A stretch of 64,000 bases of DNA from NCBI GenBank assembly GCA_022749755.1, contig CM040448.1:11158481-11222480 (forward strand). The letters run 5' to 3'. The notes beneath the pieces were generated by a model. It searched no databases. It was not told the origin of the DNA and saw only the letters and a list, made by a program, of their open reading frames with translations. Shown in pieces: positions 49,831 to 61,470 of the stretch. Position 1 is the first letter of the stretch. Each line of letters begins with the position of its first letter. Source of the stretch: Azadirachta indica. Lineage: Eukaryota > Streptophyta > Magnoliopsida > Sapindales > Meliaceae. The position numbers and the translations under genes were made by a program.

Positions 49831-51969
49831 TATACCAGAAATAACTAAATAACTAAACAACTAGAAAGAAGATAATTTCAGGCGCTACTTCCCAGAACGT
49901 AGTTAAAAAATCATATCTGTTATTCAATAAATGACGCAATTAATGTTGGTGATCCCAATAATAGTTCCACCGCTGAAGAAGTGACCAACCTTATTCCCAT
50001 TCGCGTCAAACTTATGCAATCCAACATGTAATGGAACTGGATATGTTGGCTCTCTAAACTTTCATAAAATTCTACAACTTACAATCAATTATACCATAGT
50101 TATTGTTAGTTCAACAGGAAGTTGATATAGTAGGTATAAGGTCTATCCCTAAACTAAGCTTGTTTTAAACTGGAAAAAGTTAAATCAACGAAATAGCACA
50201 TACCACAACTCAACTATTCTTCTTATTTAGAGATCTAAATCAAAATTCATACGATAGAAATAAATGCATAATCGCAAAAAAGAAAAGGAATTACTTGAAG
50301 AGAGGATATACTATTGCTGGTGTTCAGTCTTTATTGTTATTTTTTTATTTATTCGAGATTATCTAAATAAATACTTTGTTTCATATGTTAAGTCAGTATC
50401 AAAATTAGTCTTGTTTAGGAGCTCTTTTCCGTATGTTTCTCTATTGTTTAATTCTTTAATTATTTTGCATTGGGTAATTTCCATGGGTATACCAAAAATT
50501 ACAACAAATGAGTTCAAATTACTAACCCTGAAAGCATTTCTACACATACCATTAGCTTGGAAAAATAAATGATCTAACAATTATAACGCCGCCTACAACC
50601 TATAAACTATAACATAAATTTGGAATTAATGTGCAAGAGAACTTGAATTTGAATTCGAAATGTGTATTGAACGAGTTGGAAATGAACCGGAAGAGCTCTA
50701 ATTTCATTGAGTAATCATTTAGTGCAAAAGAGAGATTCTATTAGAATTGCTAGAATGTAAGTTTGTTTTTTTTAAAGTAAATAATGATAATTTCATTAAA
50801 GAAATAAAAAGGGAATACAAAGAGCATCCGGAAGGTAAATAGGTAAAAATAAGAATAATTTGAAAATTAATACAACCAAAGAAGTTTTTTCTGATTACAA
50901 GGATAAATAATTATTCTTTTTTTCTTTTCTATTTACGTACCGCCCTTTAAAAATCCTCATTTTTTTTATATTTCTCTGGAGCCTTCAAACCTCCAATACT
51001 TTCTGCATCAAAAGAAATCGATTTGGAATCAAACTTGTATACTTGTAATTCATGTTCTGGATTTTCCTTAGAAGCTTCAAAAGAATTCGGATTAATAGCA
51101 AAATTGATCAAATCTACCACCAATAGAAGAGCCTTAGGGCTTCTTGTTTGTCTTACAACCCTTGCTAGTAGGTGGACGAAGACAATCCATCTTTTGTTAG
51201 TTATTATTTTCCGAAATCATCACCAAGTGAAGATCATTTAACACTTGCAGTTTAGAAAATGAGTTAAGTTTATCAAAGTACTTGTATCCTTTATGCTTTC
51301 ACCATGATTTGTTCCCCCTTTGTGGATGGGATAGGCTCATCGATATATGTCAAGAATTTTCTTAGAGTTGTCTGTTCAATGGTGTTCTTTCTTTAAGAAT
51401 TTTATCCACATTTAACTTGGATAGTAATGTTAATAACGATGATAAAACTTTTCTTATAAAACAATCATTTCTGTCCTGAAATAACAACCACTGGACTTGA
51501 AAGAGTTAAAAAACTTACTTTCTTTTAAAAAAAATACAGAAAATTTTTTATTGGGGTTATTAATAAAGCATTTGCCCTTAAAACTATTATGCCGCCAAAA
51601 AAGAAAAAGCAATGCAGAAGAGCAGCCCATAATTATATTTTGAAACCAATTTATGAAGAAAAAAAAAGAGTAAAAGTCATCAGCATGAACAAAAACGTAT
51701 TTGTTATAGCTCAATATTGAATAATATGGATTTGTAAAGATTAACATATATAAATGTAATGCAAATTTTGCACGACTACTAAAAAATTAAAATTAAATTA
51801 GTGAATTTGGCATAATTTTTTTTAATCAAAACTAGAGGCCAACGTTATTAAACAAAGAAAATAAAATCAACAAATAGATGAGAGAACCTTAATCTGGCGC
51901 CTTATGCCAACTCTGTAGTGAATTTGGCATAATATTATCTTCTTATTAACTTTTAATATAATATGTAAA
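49831..51969. other. Array spacer, no gene recognised
   Basis: Contains the conserved upstream block (TTTATTTATTTTGCATTGGG type near 50,460) but no peptide gene follows for 1.6 kb. One minus-strand open stretch (50,947-51,226) is listed separately. The rest is AT-rich. Confidence 0.35.
50947..51226 (-). other. Unrecognised open stretch, possible gene fragment
   Basis: Minus-strand open frame of about 90 codons without an early ATG. It includes ARVVRQTRSPKALLLVVDLI, NFAINPNSFEASKENPEHE, LQVYKFDSKSISFDAESI and GGLKAPEKYKKNEDF plus stop. The composition is protein-like and not simple AT noise, but I do not recognise it. It could be the end of an inserted gene or retroelement fragment. Confidence 0.35.
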
Positions 51970-52130
51970 TAAAATACTCCTTCCATATTTTATAAAATCC
52001 TACCACACTAACATGTTGAAACTATTCAAAGGTTTACATCAATTGAAGAGAACGAAGTTATTGGTCGTGAGTAAAAATGGAAGGAGCAAAAGTAATTGTA
52101 ATATCAGAATTGATCTTACCACAATACTAA
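51970..52130 (+). pseudogene. 5' stub of a Trp/Pro/His-rich peptide gene (promoter plus start only)
   Basis: A TATA-like TTTATAAAATCCTACCAC and leader resemble the other copies. The ATG at 52077 begins MEGAKVIVIS, matching MKGAKxIVI, then the sequence breaks into unrelated DNA and stops after 17 codons. It is a truncated family copy without any core. Confidence 0.65.
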
Positions 52131-52519
52131 TATTTCTCATTAATAGATAAATAAATATGTAGATTTAGCTTGAAGTGATAAATTAAATTTTAAAAATTTT
52201 TAAATTTATTAGTTACCTCTAATATCATAAAATTATTTGCAAAATATGCATTTAGTTGTTAATATTTTAATATTATTAGTATTTATGTGTATTAAAAAAT
52301 TTTAAAAAATTTTAAAGAAAAAAACAAAGAACAAAGTGAAAATTATACTTTGAAAAGCATAATTATATATTTCCTTTAATGAATGTTTTATGGTTTAGAA
52401 ATGTTGCAAATCAGTGGTTGTCTAAGATAAAACGAACTTTGCGCTTAGGCAATATTTTCATGTCAAAATGAGAGTCTATATTACATGCTATATATGCTAC
52501 AGGCTTTGATTTATTTTAA

Positions 52520-53055
52520 AACGATAATTTTTTTAATTGATGTTAACACATTATATTAATTTTATCTAACTTTCTTAGAATATAAATAAATCAAATTTAA
52601 TTCATAGATATAATTAGATTGTTTTCATGATGAGTCAACTTCTACAAAAGTTGACTATTTAATTTTTCAGAAAAAAGAGTATTGAATTTTTGTGGTTGTT
52701 TTTATAACTTATTTACTTAAAAAAAACCTAATCCCATAGTGATAATGTTATGCTGAAAGTATCTCAAACTTTTGCTCTATTTTTCTAATAAATACATTAT
52801 AAATTGCGATTCAAATTAGATTAACAAAAGGTAGTGTAACTATTGCATGCAAGGGTAAAATCAATTTCCAATATTCAAGTTTAAAAAATTAAGATAAAAG
52901 ACAAAAGTAAATTTGATTTTTTTTAAAAATAAATAATCTTCATTCTAAATTATCCCATAAACACATCACAAAACTAAAATTAAAATAGTTATAATTTGAA
53001 TTTAATAGTAAAAACTCATCTAATATTATATTTTATTAATTAATAAACAAATAAA
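52520..53055 (+). pseudogene. Second orphan promoter module without gene
   Basis: Matches 32,110-32,725 and 47,740-48,370 (for example TCAACTTCTACAAAAGTTGA and TTTTGCTCTATTTTTCTAAT). It ends at about 53,055 before the TATA/gene part, where unrelated DNA begins. Confidence 0.5.
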
Positions 53056-53810
53056 ATATATATCTGGAGTTCCATCCGGGAGTAGCACTGACTAAAACAA
53101 TCAAAGAACATGCCATCCAAATTTTCTAGAGAATTTATTTAAGGTTTTTGTGAGTGCTGGTAGTGTAGTATATAATAATTGTTTTAGTGACAACATGAAC
53201 TTTGCGCTCGGACAATATGTTCATCTCAAAACAAAAGTTTTACAATACTTGCATTCTGAAATTCAGACTTTGATTTATTTTAAAATAAATTTTTATTAAA
53301 ATGCTGATAATAATATACTCTATAAATTTATTTATTTATTATTTTTTTTATATATGTGTGTCAACACATTATTATATCAATTTTTTCATTTGATTTTTAT
53401 TTAAGAACATATATATGCATATATTTTCTAGAATATAAATCAATCAAACTCAATTCATAAGTAGTTACATTATTTTCATGGTCAGTTAAGTTGTAAAAAA
53501 ATTCATTGATTTTTTTACTTAATTTACCAAAAAAAATAAATAAACAAAAGCTTTCAAATATTAATTTGATATTAGTTTTACTAGAAGTAGCACAACTATT
53601 CCAAAGAGTAAATTGACAATAAGCTAAAAAAGTAAGATAAAACATAAAAACAAATTTGATTTTTCTAAAAATAAATAATACTAATTATCTCATAAACTCT
53701 TTCAAAAATTAAAATTAAACTGGTTATAACTTAAAACTTGATTATCATGGATTATCCTAATATTATCTAATATAATTAAAATAAATAAATAAAATTAACC
53801 TCCTATTCCC

Positions 53811-53818
53811 TATATAAT
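53811..53818 (+). promoter_or_regulatory. TATA box, copy 9
   Basis: TATATAAT about 65 bases before the ATG, followed by CCCACC. Confidence 0.7.
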
Positions 53819-53880
53819 CCCACCTTTGTATCTAAAGCCCTCCATCAATTGAAGATATTGAAGTGGTAGTGCGAGCAAAC

Positions 53881-54141
53881 ATGAAAGGAGGAAAAGCAAT
53901 AGTGATGTCGATGTTAATAATAGCATGTTGTTTAAGCAAAGGAGTAGCCGCTGATGGTGACGGTTATGCTACTGCTGCTGCATCATATAATGGAAATGAA
54001 AATGGGCATGAACTGTCATGGTGGCACCCATGGGTGCCTCCATTTGGATTAAGACCATGCCCATGGCCTATCCACCCACCTCTCCCATCAATCGGATGGC
54101 ATTGGCCACCTCACCCTCTTCCTCCTCTCCCATCTCATTAG
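53881..54141 (+). pseudogene. Trp/Pro/His-rich peptide gene, copy 9, truncated by nonsense mutation (86 aa)
   Basis: Signal peptide (MKGGKAIVMSMLIIACCLSK), spacer GYATAAASYNGNENG and most of the core (HELSWWHPWVPPFGLRPCPW, IGWHWPPHPLPPLPSH) are open. The Lys codon of SHKPW is then TAG. The lost remainder is still readable after the stop (PWGFGWAS, then GVQPPKPAAQIKSN-like), with further changes. A Cys in RPCPW is shared with copy 2. It may still give a secreted, shortened peptide, so it is called a probable pseudogene. 3' UTR motif at 54255-54267. Confidence 0.75.
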
Positions 54142-54269
54142 CCATGGGGATTCGGATGGGCGTCACGGGGTGTTCAACCACCTAAACCTGCTGCACAAAT
54201 CAAATCCAATTAAAACATGAATACATATGATCTTCAATTCATTTTAATCAGTCTCAACATCTTGTTGCC

Positions 54270-56930
54270 GCTGCCTAATTTGCTAGCCAGTTGATTAGGT
54301 TTAATAAAGTTTTGTTGTTTCTCTTACTATTGCTTCATCTGTAAGCAATAAGTAATGCAATAAAAGTAGTCTGTTATTACATTTTCATCTTTATTACTCT
54401 TTTTTTTTTTTTTTTTTGGTTTCTGTTTCATTGAAAGATTATCCAGATTGTAAAACTGTCGCTTTAGTCACAGCCTAGAAACATCAACACAGATATTTTC
54501 TCGCAATAAAATCAAAAGGAATCCCAACAAGTGAAAACTTTTCTCACCTCACTTTAGTTCTGACTTCTTGAAATGCCCATGTCTTCAATTCTCTCACGCG
54601 TTCACAGCACTCAAGAATTTAGGCATGGAATACTCTAGTTATCTACCGTCTTCATACATAAACCTGCGCTCTGCTTCCAAGGAAACTGGCCCAGTCGATA
54701 TTGTTCACATTAAATACATCCGTTTAAGCATTTAACTGGCGTAGGCTAAGAAGCGTGCATGATGCGCAGGTCAGCAGAAGCCATATGCCCATACTTAGAG
54801 ATTGTGGGTGCATGGGTACCTGCAGACCGATATAATTTACTCTTGATATCAAACACGAGAACAAATATATTTTATAAAATTAAAGAAAGATATTGTATTA
54901 TATATACCATCATTTTAATCCCTAAACTCCATCCAAATAACAAAATGACTAAAATATAAATTTAGCGGATTAACATGAGGCAAACAATTTATTGAAAAAG
55001 GAAGGTCTGTATATCATAATCATAAATAGAGTTCAAGAAGAGGTTTCATCATGAAAATCTCTCGACAAAATGGCGGATGGTTCATGTATTGTTGGGTCAA
55101 TGTACTTCTCTTTAAAACCATTAGACTAGGCTAAGGACCTTTTATTTTAAACAAAGAAAATAAATAATTATGAATTTATTTTAATTAATAAAATATTTAT
55201 TATTAACGTGTGCCATTTTTGCGGAACAAAAAGAGACAAGAAAGTCGGAACAATTTGATTAAAAGAATGAGTCAAAACAAGAGGCTTGGGAAAGATGATA
55301 ATGTTAAAACAATTGTAACGACCCCTAACAACAACGACGATTATGATGCATTTTGGTCAAATAACAGTTAGAACGTGAAGACTAATAATAATAGGAAGTG
55401 GAGAATGGTGATTGCTTGGAGCTGAAGAGTATTTTTCCCTGATCTGGATAAGTCCATGAAAATATAATTATTTTGTTAATTTCATGTGCTGTGTTATAAA
55501 TCAAAATTAGGCCTATTTAAAAACTCTTTTTTCTGTATGTTAATCTATTAATTGTTTGTTTGTTTATTGATGTTGCTTTGATTTTGGTCACAGGACTTTA
55601 AATTACAAATTCAGATTATAAGTCAAAAACCATTTTTTTTTAAATATATATATATATATAAAAAATAAATATCTAACAATTTACAATATCTATTACATAT
55701 CTATACATGTAAAATATGAATTGAATTTATAAGATACAAAAGAATTAAAATATTATTTATCTAAAAACTTAAATATACACCCCATCAACCTATAATTCAG
55801 TTACTGGAGTTTTATTTTTGGTAACATTTTAAAATCATTTACATACTTAGTTTAAGATACATAACTGTATTATAATTATGTTTCATGATGAAGATAATCA
55901 AGGGTCGTACCATTAACAAATTTTTTCTGACCGTCAATGCTTCATAAAATTAAATTATAACTTGCAGCTTTCTGACCTTCAATGCTTTATAAAAGTAAAT
56001 TACTCATAATTTGTATTCAGTATAATTTTATTTATAATTTGTGTTTACCGCATTTTTATGCCAGTATTATATTTTATATTAAAATACATATATAAATAAA
56101 TCAATTTAAAATTAAGTGATGAATTAAATAGTTACCTCTAATATCATAACATTAATAGTAAAAAATTTTAATATTATTTGTAACATATATATATATATTT
56201 AATTTCTGTAAAAATTTAAATAAAATGAAAAGATGCTACATCCATTAAATAAAGAAAAAAAAAAGATAATAAATTAAAAGATTACCAACATAAGTATTTA
56301 TCTCTAAAAGGCATTTATATATTCCTTTCATGAAAGCTTTATGCCTACAGATAAAATGGACTTTATGCTCGGACAATATTTTCATGTCAAAATGAAAGTA
56401 TACAATACATGCTAAAACTACGAACTTTGATTGATTTTAAAAATAATAATGTTTTAAAATGTTGAAACAAACCTATTAAATTCTAGTATCTACATTGCAA
56501 TAGTCAAGAAGAAATAAATTATATAATTTTTTTTATGTTTGCCTGTTAATTAACACATTTCAAATACATTTCAATTTTATTTTTGACGGCTGTTGGAGGC
56601 TTAAAAAGCAAGAGAATAACATTGGTTAATTAAATGCCAGTGCATTAAGAGATTCTGATCATCAACTCAACTCTATACTTTGAATTCATTCTATTGTCTC
56701 TTATATATTGGTATTCTTTATCACATAATATTTAGATTACCAAAGAAAAGAATGAACAGTAAGTTATGTAAGATAAAACACATGAATATATATATATATA
56801 TATATTGACGTGTGTGTATATATGTACGTATGTATGTAAATTCACAAATGTAAGGTTAGGTACTCCAAGCTTTCTGTTTCGTAATTGGCAAACAGGACAG
56901 AAACTAGAAGCTGGAGACAATAAAAGAACT
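54270..56930. other. Array spacer after copy 9, no gene
   Basis: The first 450 bases match the 3' flanks of copies 3 and 6 (TTTAGGCATGGAATACTCTA block). About 55,900-56,560 matches the 27.4-27.9 kb and 43.1-43.6 kb regions, including CAATATTTTCATGTCAAAAT. No WDR11 or cyclin fragment is seen here. Confidence 0.45.
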
Positions 56931-56933
56931 TAA

Positions 56934-57846
56934 GGACCCGTTTGATTTAGTTTCTAAATACATTTTTTTTTAAATAAAAAATATAAATAAATTGAATTCT
57001 AAATTTTTAGTTAAAAATTAAAAAATGAAAAAAAATTCGTTTTTTTTAAAATTTTCTCTTATTTGTATTCTAAATAAATTTAAAAATTATTTTCTTATTA
57101 TTTTAAAATATATTTTTCAAATTTAAGAATTCTAAATTTACAAGTTTTATATTATCTTATTTTTAAATGTAAATAATTCTTTCTAATGCTTATATCATCC
57201 TTTTAATTTTAATATTTACTTATAAAAAATTAATAAAATACTCTTTTTCCTTTACTCACTCACTATCTTTTTTACATTTACAAAATTTAGAAAATTTTGC
57301 TCTATCCTTTTTCTAATGTATGATATCTATTTTTTTCAATTTTATTTTAAAGTATGGATCTTGAATTTGTAAAATATTTAGTTATTTAGTTTATATAGAA
57401 TTAACACTTGGGTATGATAAGTTGAATGTCATCTTATTATATATGTATTTTTATCTAATTAAAATTAATAATTTTTTTTTAATTTTTATCAATCATTTAT
57501 TTTTTTATATTTATTATCTTTTAAGAAAATAAATTTTTGTTTGATGTATTTTAAATATTAGTTTGAAATAACCAACATAAATAAATTATTCATACTTAAT
57601 TATTAGTAAAAGTTTAATAAAAAAAAGTTATTGAAAATAGTTTTAACCAAACACATAATCTTATTTTTTTTAAAAAAAAAAAAATTATATCATACAATTT
57701 TTACAATTTTTTAATTTAAAAAATAAATTTTTACATATTATATTAAATATTTTTTTAAATATTAAAAATATTAAGAATATAATTTTTATTTTTAATCGTA
57801 TCTAAATTTTTAAAAATAATTTTTAAATCACAAATCAAACTAGCCC
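56934..57846. mobile_element. PIF/Harbinger (Tourist)-like MITE, 913 bp
   Basis: Begins GGACCCGTTTGATTTAG and ends with the reverse complement of GGGCTAGTTTGATTTGT, an imperfect terminal inverted repeat. It is flanked by the 3-bp repeat TAA (56931-56933 and 57847-57849), the target typical of this group. The interior is extremely AT-rich and non-coding. Confidence 0.7.
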
Positions 57847-57849
57847 TAA

Positions 57850-58586
57850 AGTACTAGCTCGTTCCAAGGAGCAGCTAGCCAAAAGGATTGAAGGATTAAT
57901 ACATCCTCTCCCTGCAAATTGAAACTTGTTAAAATACAAAAACAAATATGACACACATGCTATTTTCAGAGGACTTCTCCTTTTAATTAGTTATGATTCG
58001 AGACGCCCAAACTGATCATCTGCGCTGGCCAAAGCTAACCAAACTCCCCCCATCTCTAATTAACACGGCAAAGACAATAGAAGATTTCACGTATGTTCTT
58101 ATTAATTAATTCTAGCCCATTCTGCACACTGCAAATTTCTAGAGCTCTGTTTCACTTATCCAATCCAAATCCAAGAAACTTTAACTCTAAAAAATAAAAC
58201 TAAACAAAAGGTTTGTAATGTATATAACTATAACTATGTATATTTTTCTAATATATATATACGTTAGCAACTTCTATGAATGAAGATTCAAAATTAGTTT
58301 AACAAAAGTAGCACGACTATTCCAAGAGTAAAATCAATTGAAAACATATCTTAGTTCAAAAGGGAGTAAGATAAGAAGGTAAAAGTAAATTTTGATTTTT
58401 TAAAAAAAAAATATAAATAACATTTAATCTAAATTATCCATAAAACTCATTCAAAAATTAAAATTAAAATATCCATCAGATTATTCAAAAATTAAAATAG
58501 TTATAATTTGAGCTTAATTAGCATATTCTTATCTAATATTATCTTTATTGAAATAAATAAATGAATAAAATTATTTTCCTGTGGCC
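57850..58586. other. Upstream region of copy 10
   Basis: No gene. From about 58,260 onward it resembles upstream sequences of the other copies (AAAAGTAGCACGACTATTCC, CAAAAATTAAAATTAAAATA). Confidence 0.45.
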
Positions 58587-58594
58587 TATATAAT
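58587..58594 (+). promoter_or_regulatory. TATA box, copy 10
   Basis: TATATAAT about 85 bases before the ATG, followed by CCTACC. Confidence 0.7.
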
Positions 58595-58677
58595 CCTACC
58601 GTGCTAGCAGTAGTTTTTCATAAATTGAAGGGAGTACTGAAGTTGCTTGGTGTGGTTTCATTTGAGTGTGAGCAAAA

Positions 58678-59007
58678 ATGAAAGGAGGAAAAGCATTAGT
58701 GGTATTAATGTTAATAGCATGTTGTTTAAGGGACGGAGTAGCTGAGAGTGATGATTATGCTGCTGCTGTTGCATCATATTATGGAAATGGAAATGGGCAT
58801 GAAGTGTCATGGTGGCATCCATGGGTGCCTCCATTTGGATTAAGACCAAGCCCATGGCCTATCCACCCACCTCTCCCATCAATCGGCGGATGGCGTTGGC
58901 CGCCTCACCCTCTTCCTCCTCTCCCATCTCATAAGCCATGGGGATTCGGATGGGGGTCATGGGGTGTTCACCCACCTAAACCAGCTGCACAAGCCAAATC
59001 CAATTAA
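58678..59007 (+). CDS. Trp/Pro/His-rich secreted peptide, copy 10 (109 aa)
   Basis: Intact and intronless. Signal peptide MKGGKALVVLMLIACCLRDG, spacer ESDDYAAAVASYYGNGNG, core HEVSWWHPWVPPFGLRPSPW, SIGGWRWPPHPLPPLPSHKP with one extra Gly (three-base insertion shared with copy 11), GFGWGSWG and tail HPPKPAAQAKSN. The unit length to copy 11 is 2.46 kb. Shared 3' UTR motif at 59079-59091. Confidence 0.83.
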   Translation: MKGGKALVVLMLIACCLRDGVAESDDYAAAVASYYGNGNGHEVSWWHPWVPPFGLRPSPWPIHPPLPSIGGWRWPPHPLPPLPSHKPWGFGWGSWGVHPPKPAAQAKSN

Positions 59008-60249
59008 AGCATGAATATCTATGATCTTCGTGTTAATCAGCTGGCATTAATTCAAAAATTGAAACTGGAGGAATGAGTCAACATCTTGTTGTTTTGCTAG
59101 TTAATTATTAATTAGATATCATTAGGTTGAATAATGTTGTTTCCTATAATATTGCCTCGTTTGAGATCGATGTAATGAAGACGCATGCAATATGCAATCT
59201 AATAAGAAGTTACATTTTCATTTATTATTGTTATTATTATTATTTTTATTTTTATGTTTATCTTGGATCATTTCTTATATATTTTGAATATCCTCAAAAA
59301 TTGGTGGTGCAATTGGCATGTTAATTAATATGCATGGATATTCCAAGGTTCTTGTAAAAAGGAGAATGCTTCTATTCACCATTAATAATGGATAATCAAC
59401 GGTAGAACAGGTGTTAACCTATGTGCTTGGGTACACCATTGGCAAAGAGAAAAGAAACTCAAAACAACCCAGCTAGCAAAGCTATACAATAATTAAGAAT
59501 GTTTCGCAACGATTTTATGCATCAGGAATTATTTTTATCATAATTTTCCCAATTTTCAATAGTTCTCCCCGAGTCCCAAGCAAAAAGAAAGAAAATATCT
59601 TAAGGAGCTGAAGCAGTCTGCAGGATGCTAGCGTAGAAATAGTCCATGGTGTGATTCTAACCGGAAGTGAGGTGCCAAATACGAGACTCAAGATTTGCCT
59701 CATGAATAGATTTCAACATTGAATGTCGAAAGGATAAAGAAAATGGCAAGTGAAAAATAACCAAGCGAGACAGTGCAACAAGTGAAGAATCTCCGAAAAA
59801 AAAAAAGCCAGAAGTTTTAGGTTCTTCTTTCTCTGCTTCACTTCCTATTCGTCAAGCAAATTCTTGATGCTTCTCCTAACTTTTTTAATGAATGTTGAAG
59901 AAAGCCAGGAGAAGATGAAATCACCCACTTCACTTTAGTGCTCTAATTTTGCAGAAAGACAAAACTAAGTTGTGTACAGAGTGAATGTGCGAGTGAGTGT
60001 TTATCTTTGTGATTTTTTTTTTTTAATTTGTTTATAACACTTATATCTTTCTTGTTTGTATATATGCAAGTGAGTATTTTATTAATAATCAAAAGGTGTC
60101 CAATTTTTTTTTTCTACAATAAGAAGACTTAAGTCAAAGTGGACATGTCAAGATGAAAAGAGAACCTTTGAAACTAGCATGTATAACATGAGGGACGTCG
60201 AATGCAACTAGTACAATACAATAACTGCAGGGAAAATGTATATTCACAA

Positions 60250-60490
60250 AACTTAAACGACACATCTTATCTGCCTGCAGACTCGAGGTGTAGTTGCTTA
60301 CCTATGCTTTTGGGACAAGTTGATCAATACAAGAAGTCACGCCATTAGATTAATTAATGGAAGAACAACGTTAGTGACATCAGTATCCATGCCACACTTG
60401 GGAGAAGGAGAAGGAGAATGAGAATGAGAATGAGGTGCATACGAATATAAAATAGCTTGGCAACGTTCTCAATGGTCGACTCTGGTTGGA
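60250..60490 (-). pseudogene. WDR11-like WD40 gene fragment G
   Basis: Decayed antisense remnant between copies 10 and 11: GGAAGAACAACGTTAGTGAC, CATGCCACAC and TAGCTTGGCAACGTTCTCAA blocks match fragments A-F, with an added run of GAGAATGAGAATGAG repeats. Confidence 0.55.
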
Positions 60491-61050
60491 GCAGTTTATT
60501 TATTTATTTTTATGTATGCGTGTTAACACATTATTATAATATAAATTTCCATCTGATTTTTGTTTAAGAACATATATATAAATATGCTTATATTTTCTAG
60601 CTAGAATATAAATAAATCAAATTCAATTCCTAAGTAATTACATTACTTTCACGGTCAGTCAAGTTAAAAAAAATGCATTGACTTTCTGATTCAATTTAAA
60701 CAAAAAAAATTAATAAAACAAAAGCTTAATTTCTAATATTAATTACTATATTTTTCCATACTATTGCTATCATTGGCAACTTTGATAAATGACAATTCAC
60801 TTAGTTTACTATTCTAAAGAATAAAATGAATTGACAATATCTAATTTTAAAAATTTTGAAGTAAGATAAAACAGAAAAGGTAAGTTTGATTTTCTTTTTT
60901 AAAGATAAAGAATACAAATTATCCCATAAATAAACTCTTTGGAAAATTAAAATTATAGTTATAATTTAAACTTAATTAGCATAGATTATCCTAATATTAT
61001 CTCTTATATATAATTAAAATAAATAAATAAAAAATGAATCTCTGATTCCC

Positions 61051-61058
61051 TATATAAT
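61051..61058 (+). promoter_or_regulatory. TATA box, copy 11
   Basis: TATATAAT about 80 bases before the ATG, followed by CCCACC. Confidence 0.7.
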
Positions 61059-61134
61059 CCCACCATCTATCTAAAGCTTTCCATCAATTAAAGAGAGTGA
61101 ATTAATTGTGATATCTCATTTTGAGTGAGCAAAA

Positions 61135-61470
61135 ATGGGAGGAAAAGCAATAGTGATATTGACGTTAATTGCTTGTTGTTTAAGGCAAGGAGTAGCTGAG
61201 AGTGATGGAGCTGCTGCTGCAGCATCGTATTATGGAAATGGGAATGGTCATGAAGTGTCATGGTGGCACCCGTGGATGCCACATTTATTGCCTCCATTTG
61301 GATCAAGACCAAGCCCATGGCCAATCCACCCACCTCTCCCATCAATCGGCGGATGGCATTGGCCGCCTCACCCTCTTCCTCCTCTCCCCTCTCATAAGCC
61401 ATGGGGATTCGGATGGGGGCCATGGGGTGTTCACCCACCTAAACCTTCTGCACAAGCCAAATCTAATTAA
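61135..61470 (+). CDS. Trp/Pro/His-rich secreted peptide, copy 11 (111 aa)
   Basis: Intact and intronless, last of the array. Start MGGKAIVILTLIACCLRQG lacks the Lys-2 of its sisters. Spacer ESDGAAAAASYYGNGNG, then HEVSWWHPWMPHLLPPFGSR, where an insertion gives MPHLLPP, resembling the LPHRLPP of copy 2. Core continues SIGGWHWPPHPLPPLPSHKP, GFGWGPWG, tail HPPKPSAQAKSN. It combines features of copies 2 and 10, which suggests recombination or gene conversion between units. Shared 3' UTR motif at 61518-61530 with one change. Confidence 0.83.
   Translation: MGGKAIVILTLIACCLRQGVAESDGAAAAASYYGNGNGHEVSWWHPWMPHLLPPFGSRPSPWPIHPPLPSIGGWHWPPHPLPPLPSHKPWGFGWGPWGVHPPKPSAQAKSN

Noticed and set aside
56760..56825. 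Other AT-dinucleotide runs as possible regulatory elements
   Set aside because: Simple microsatellites; no gene within reach.
61088..61438. Antisense open frames opposite the peptide genes (up to 116 aa; also at 23653, 33579 and 58658)
   Set aside because: They arise from the GC-richer Pro/Trp codon composition of the sense strand, start at variable points and have no own promoter; treated as shadows.
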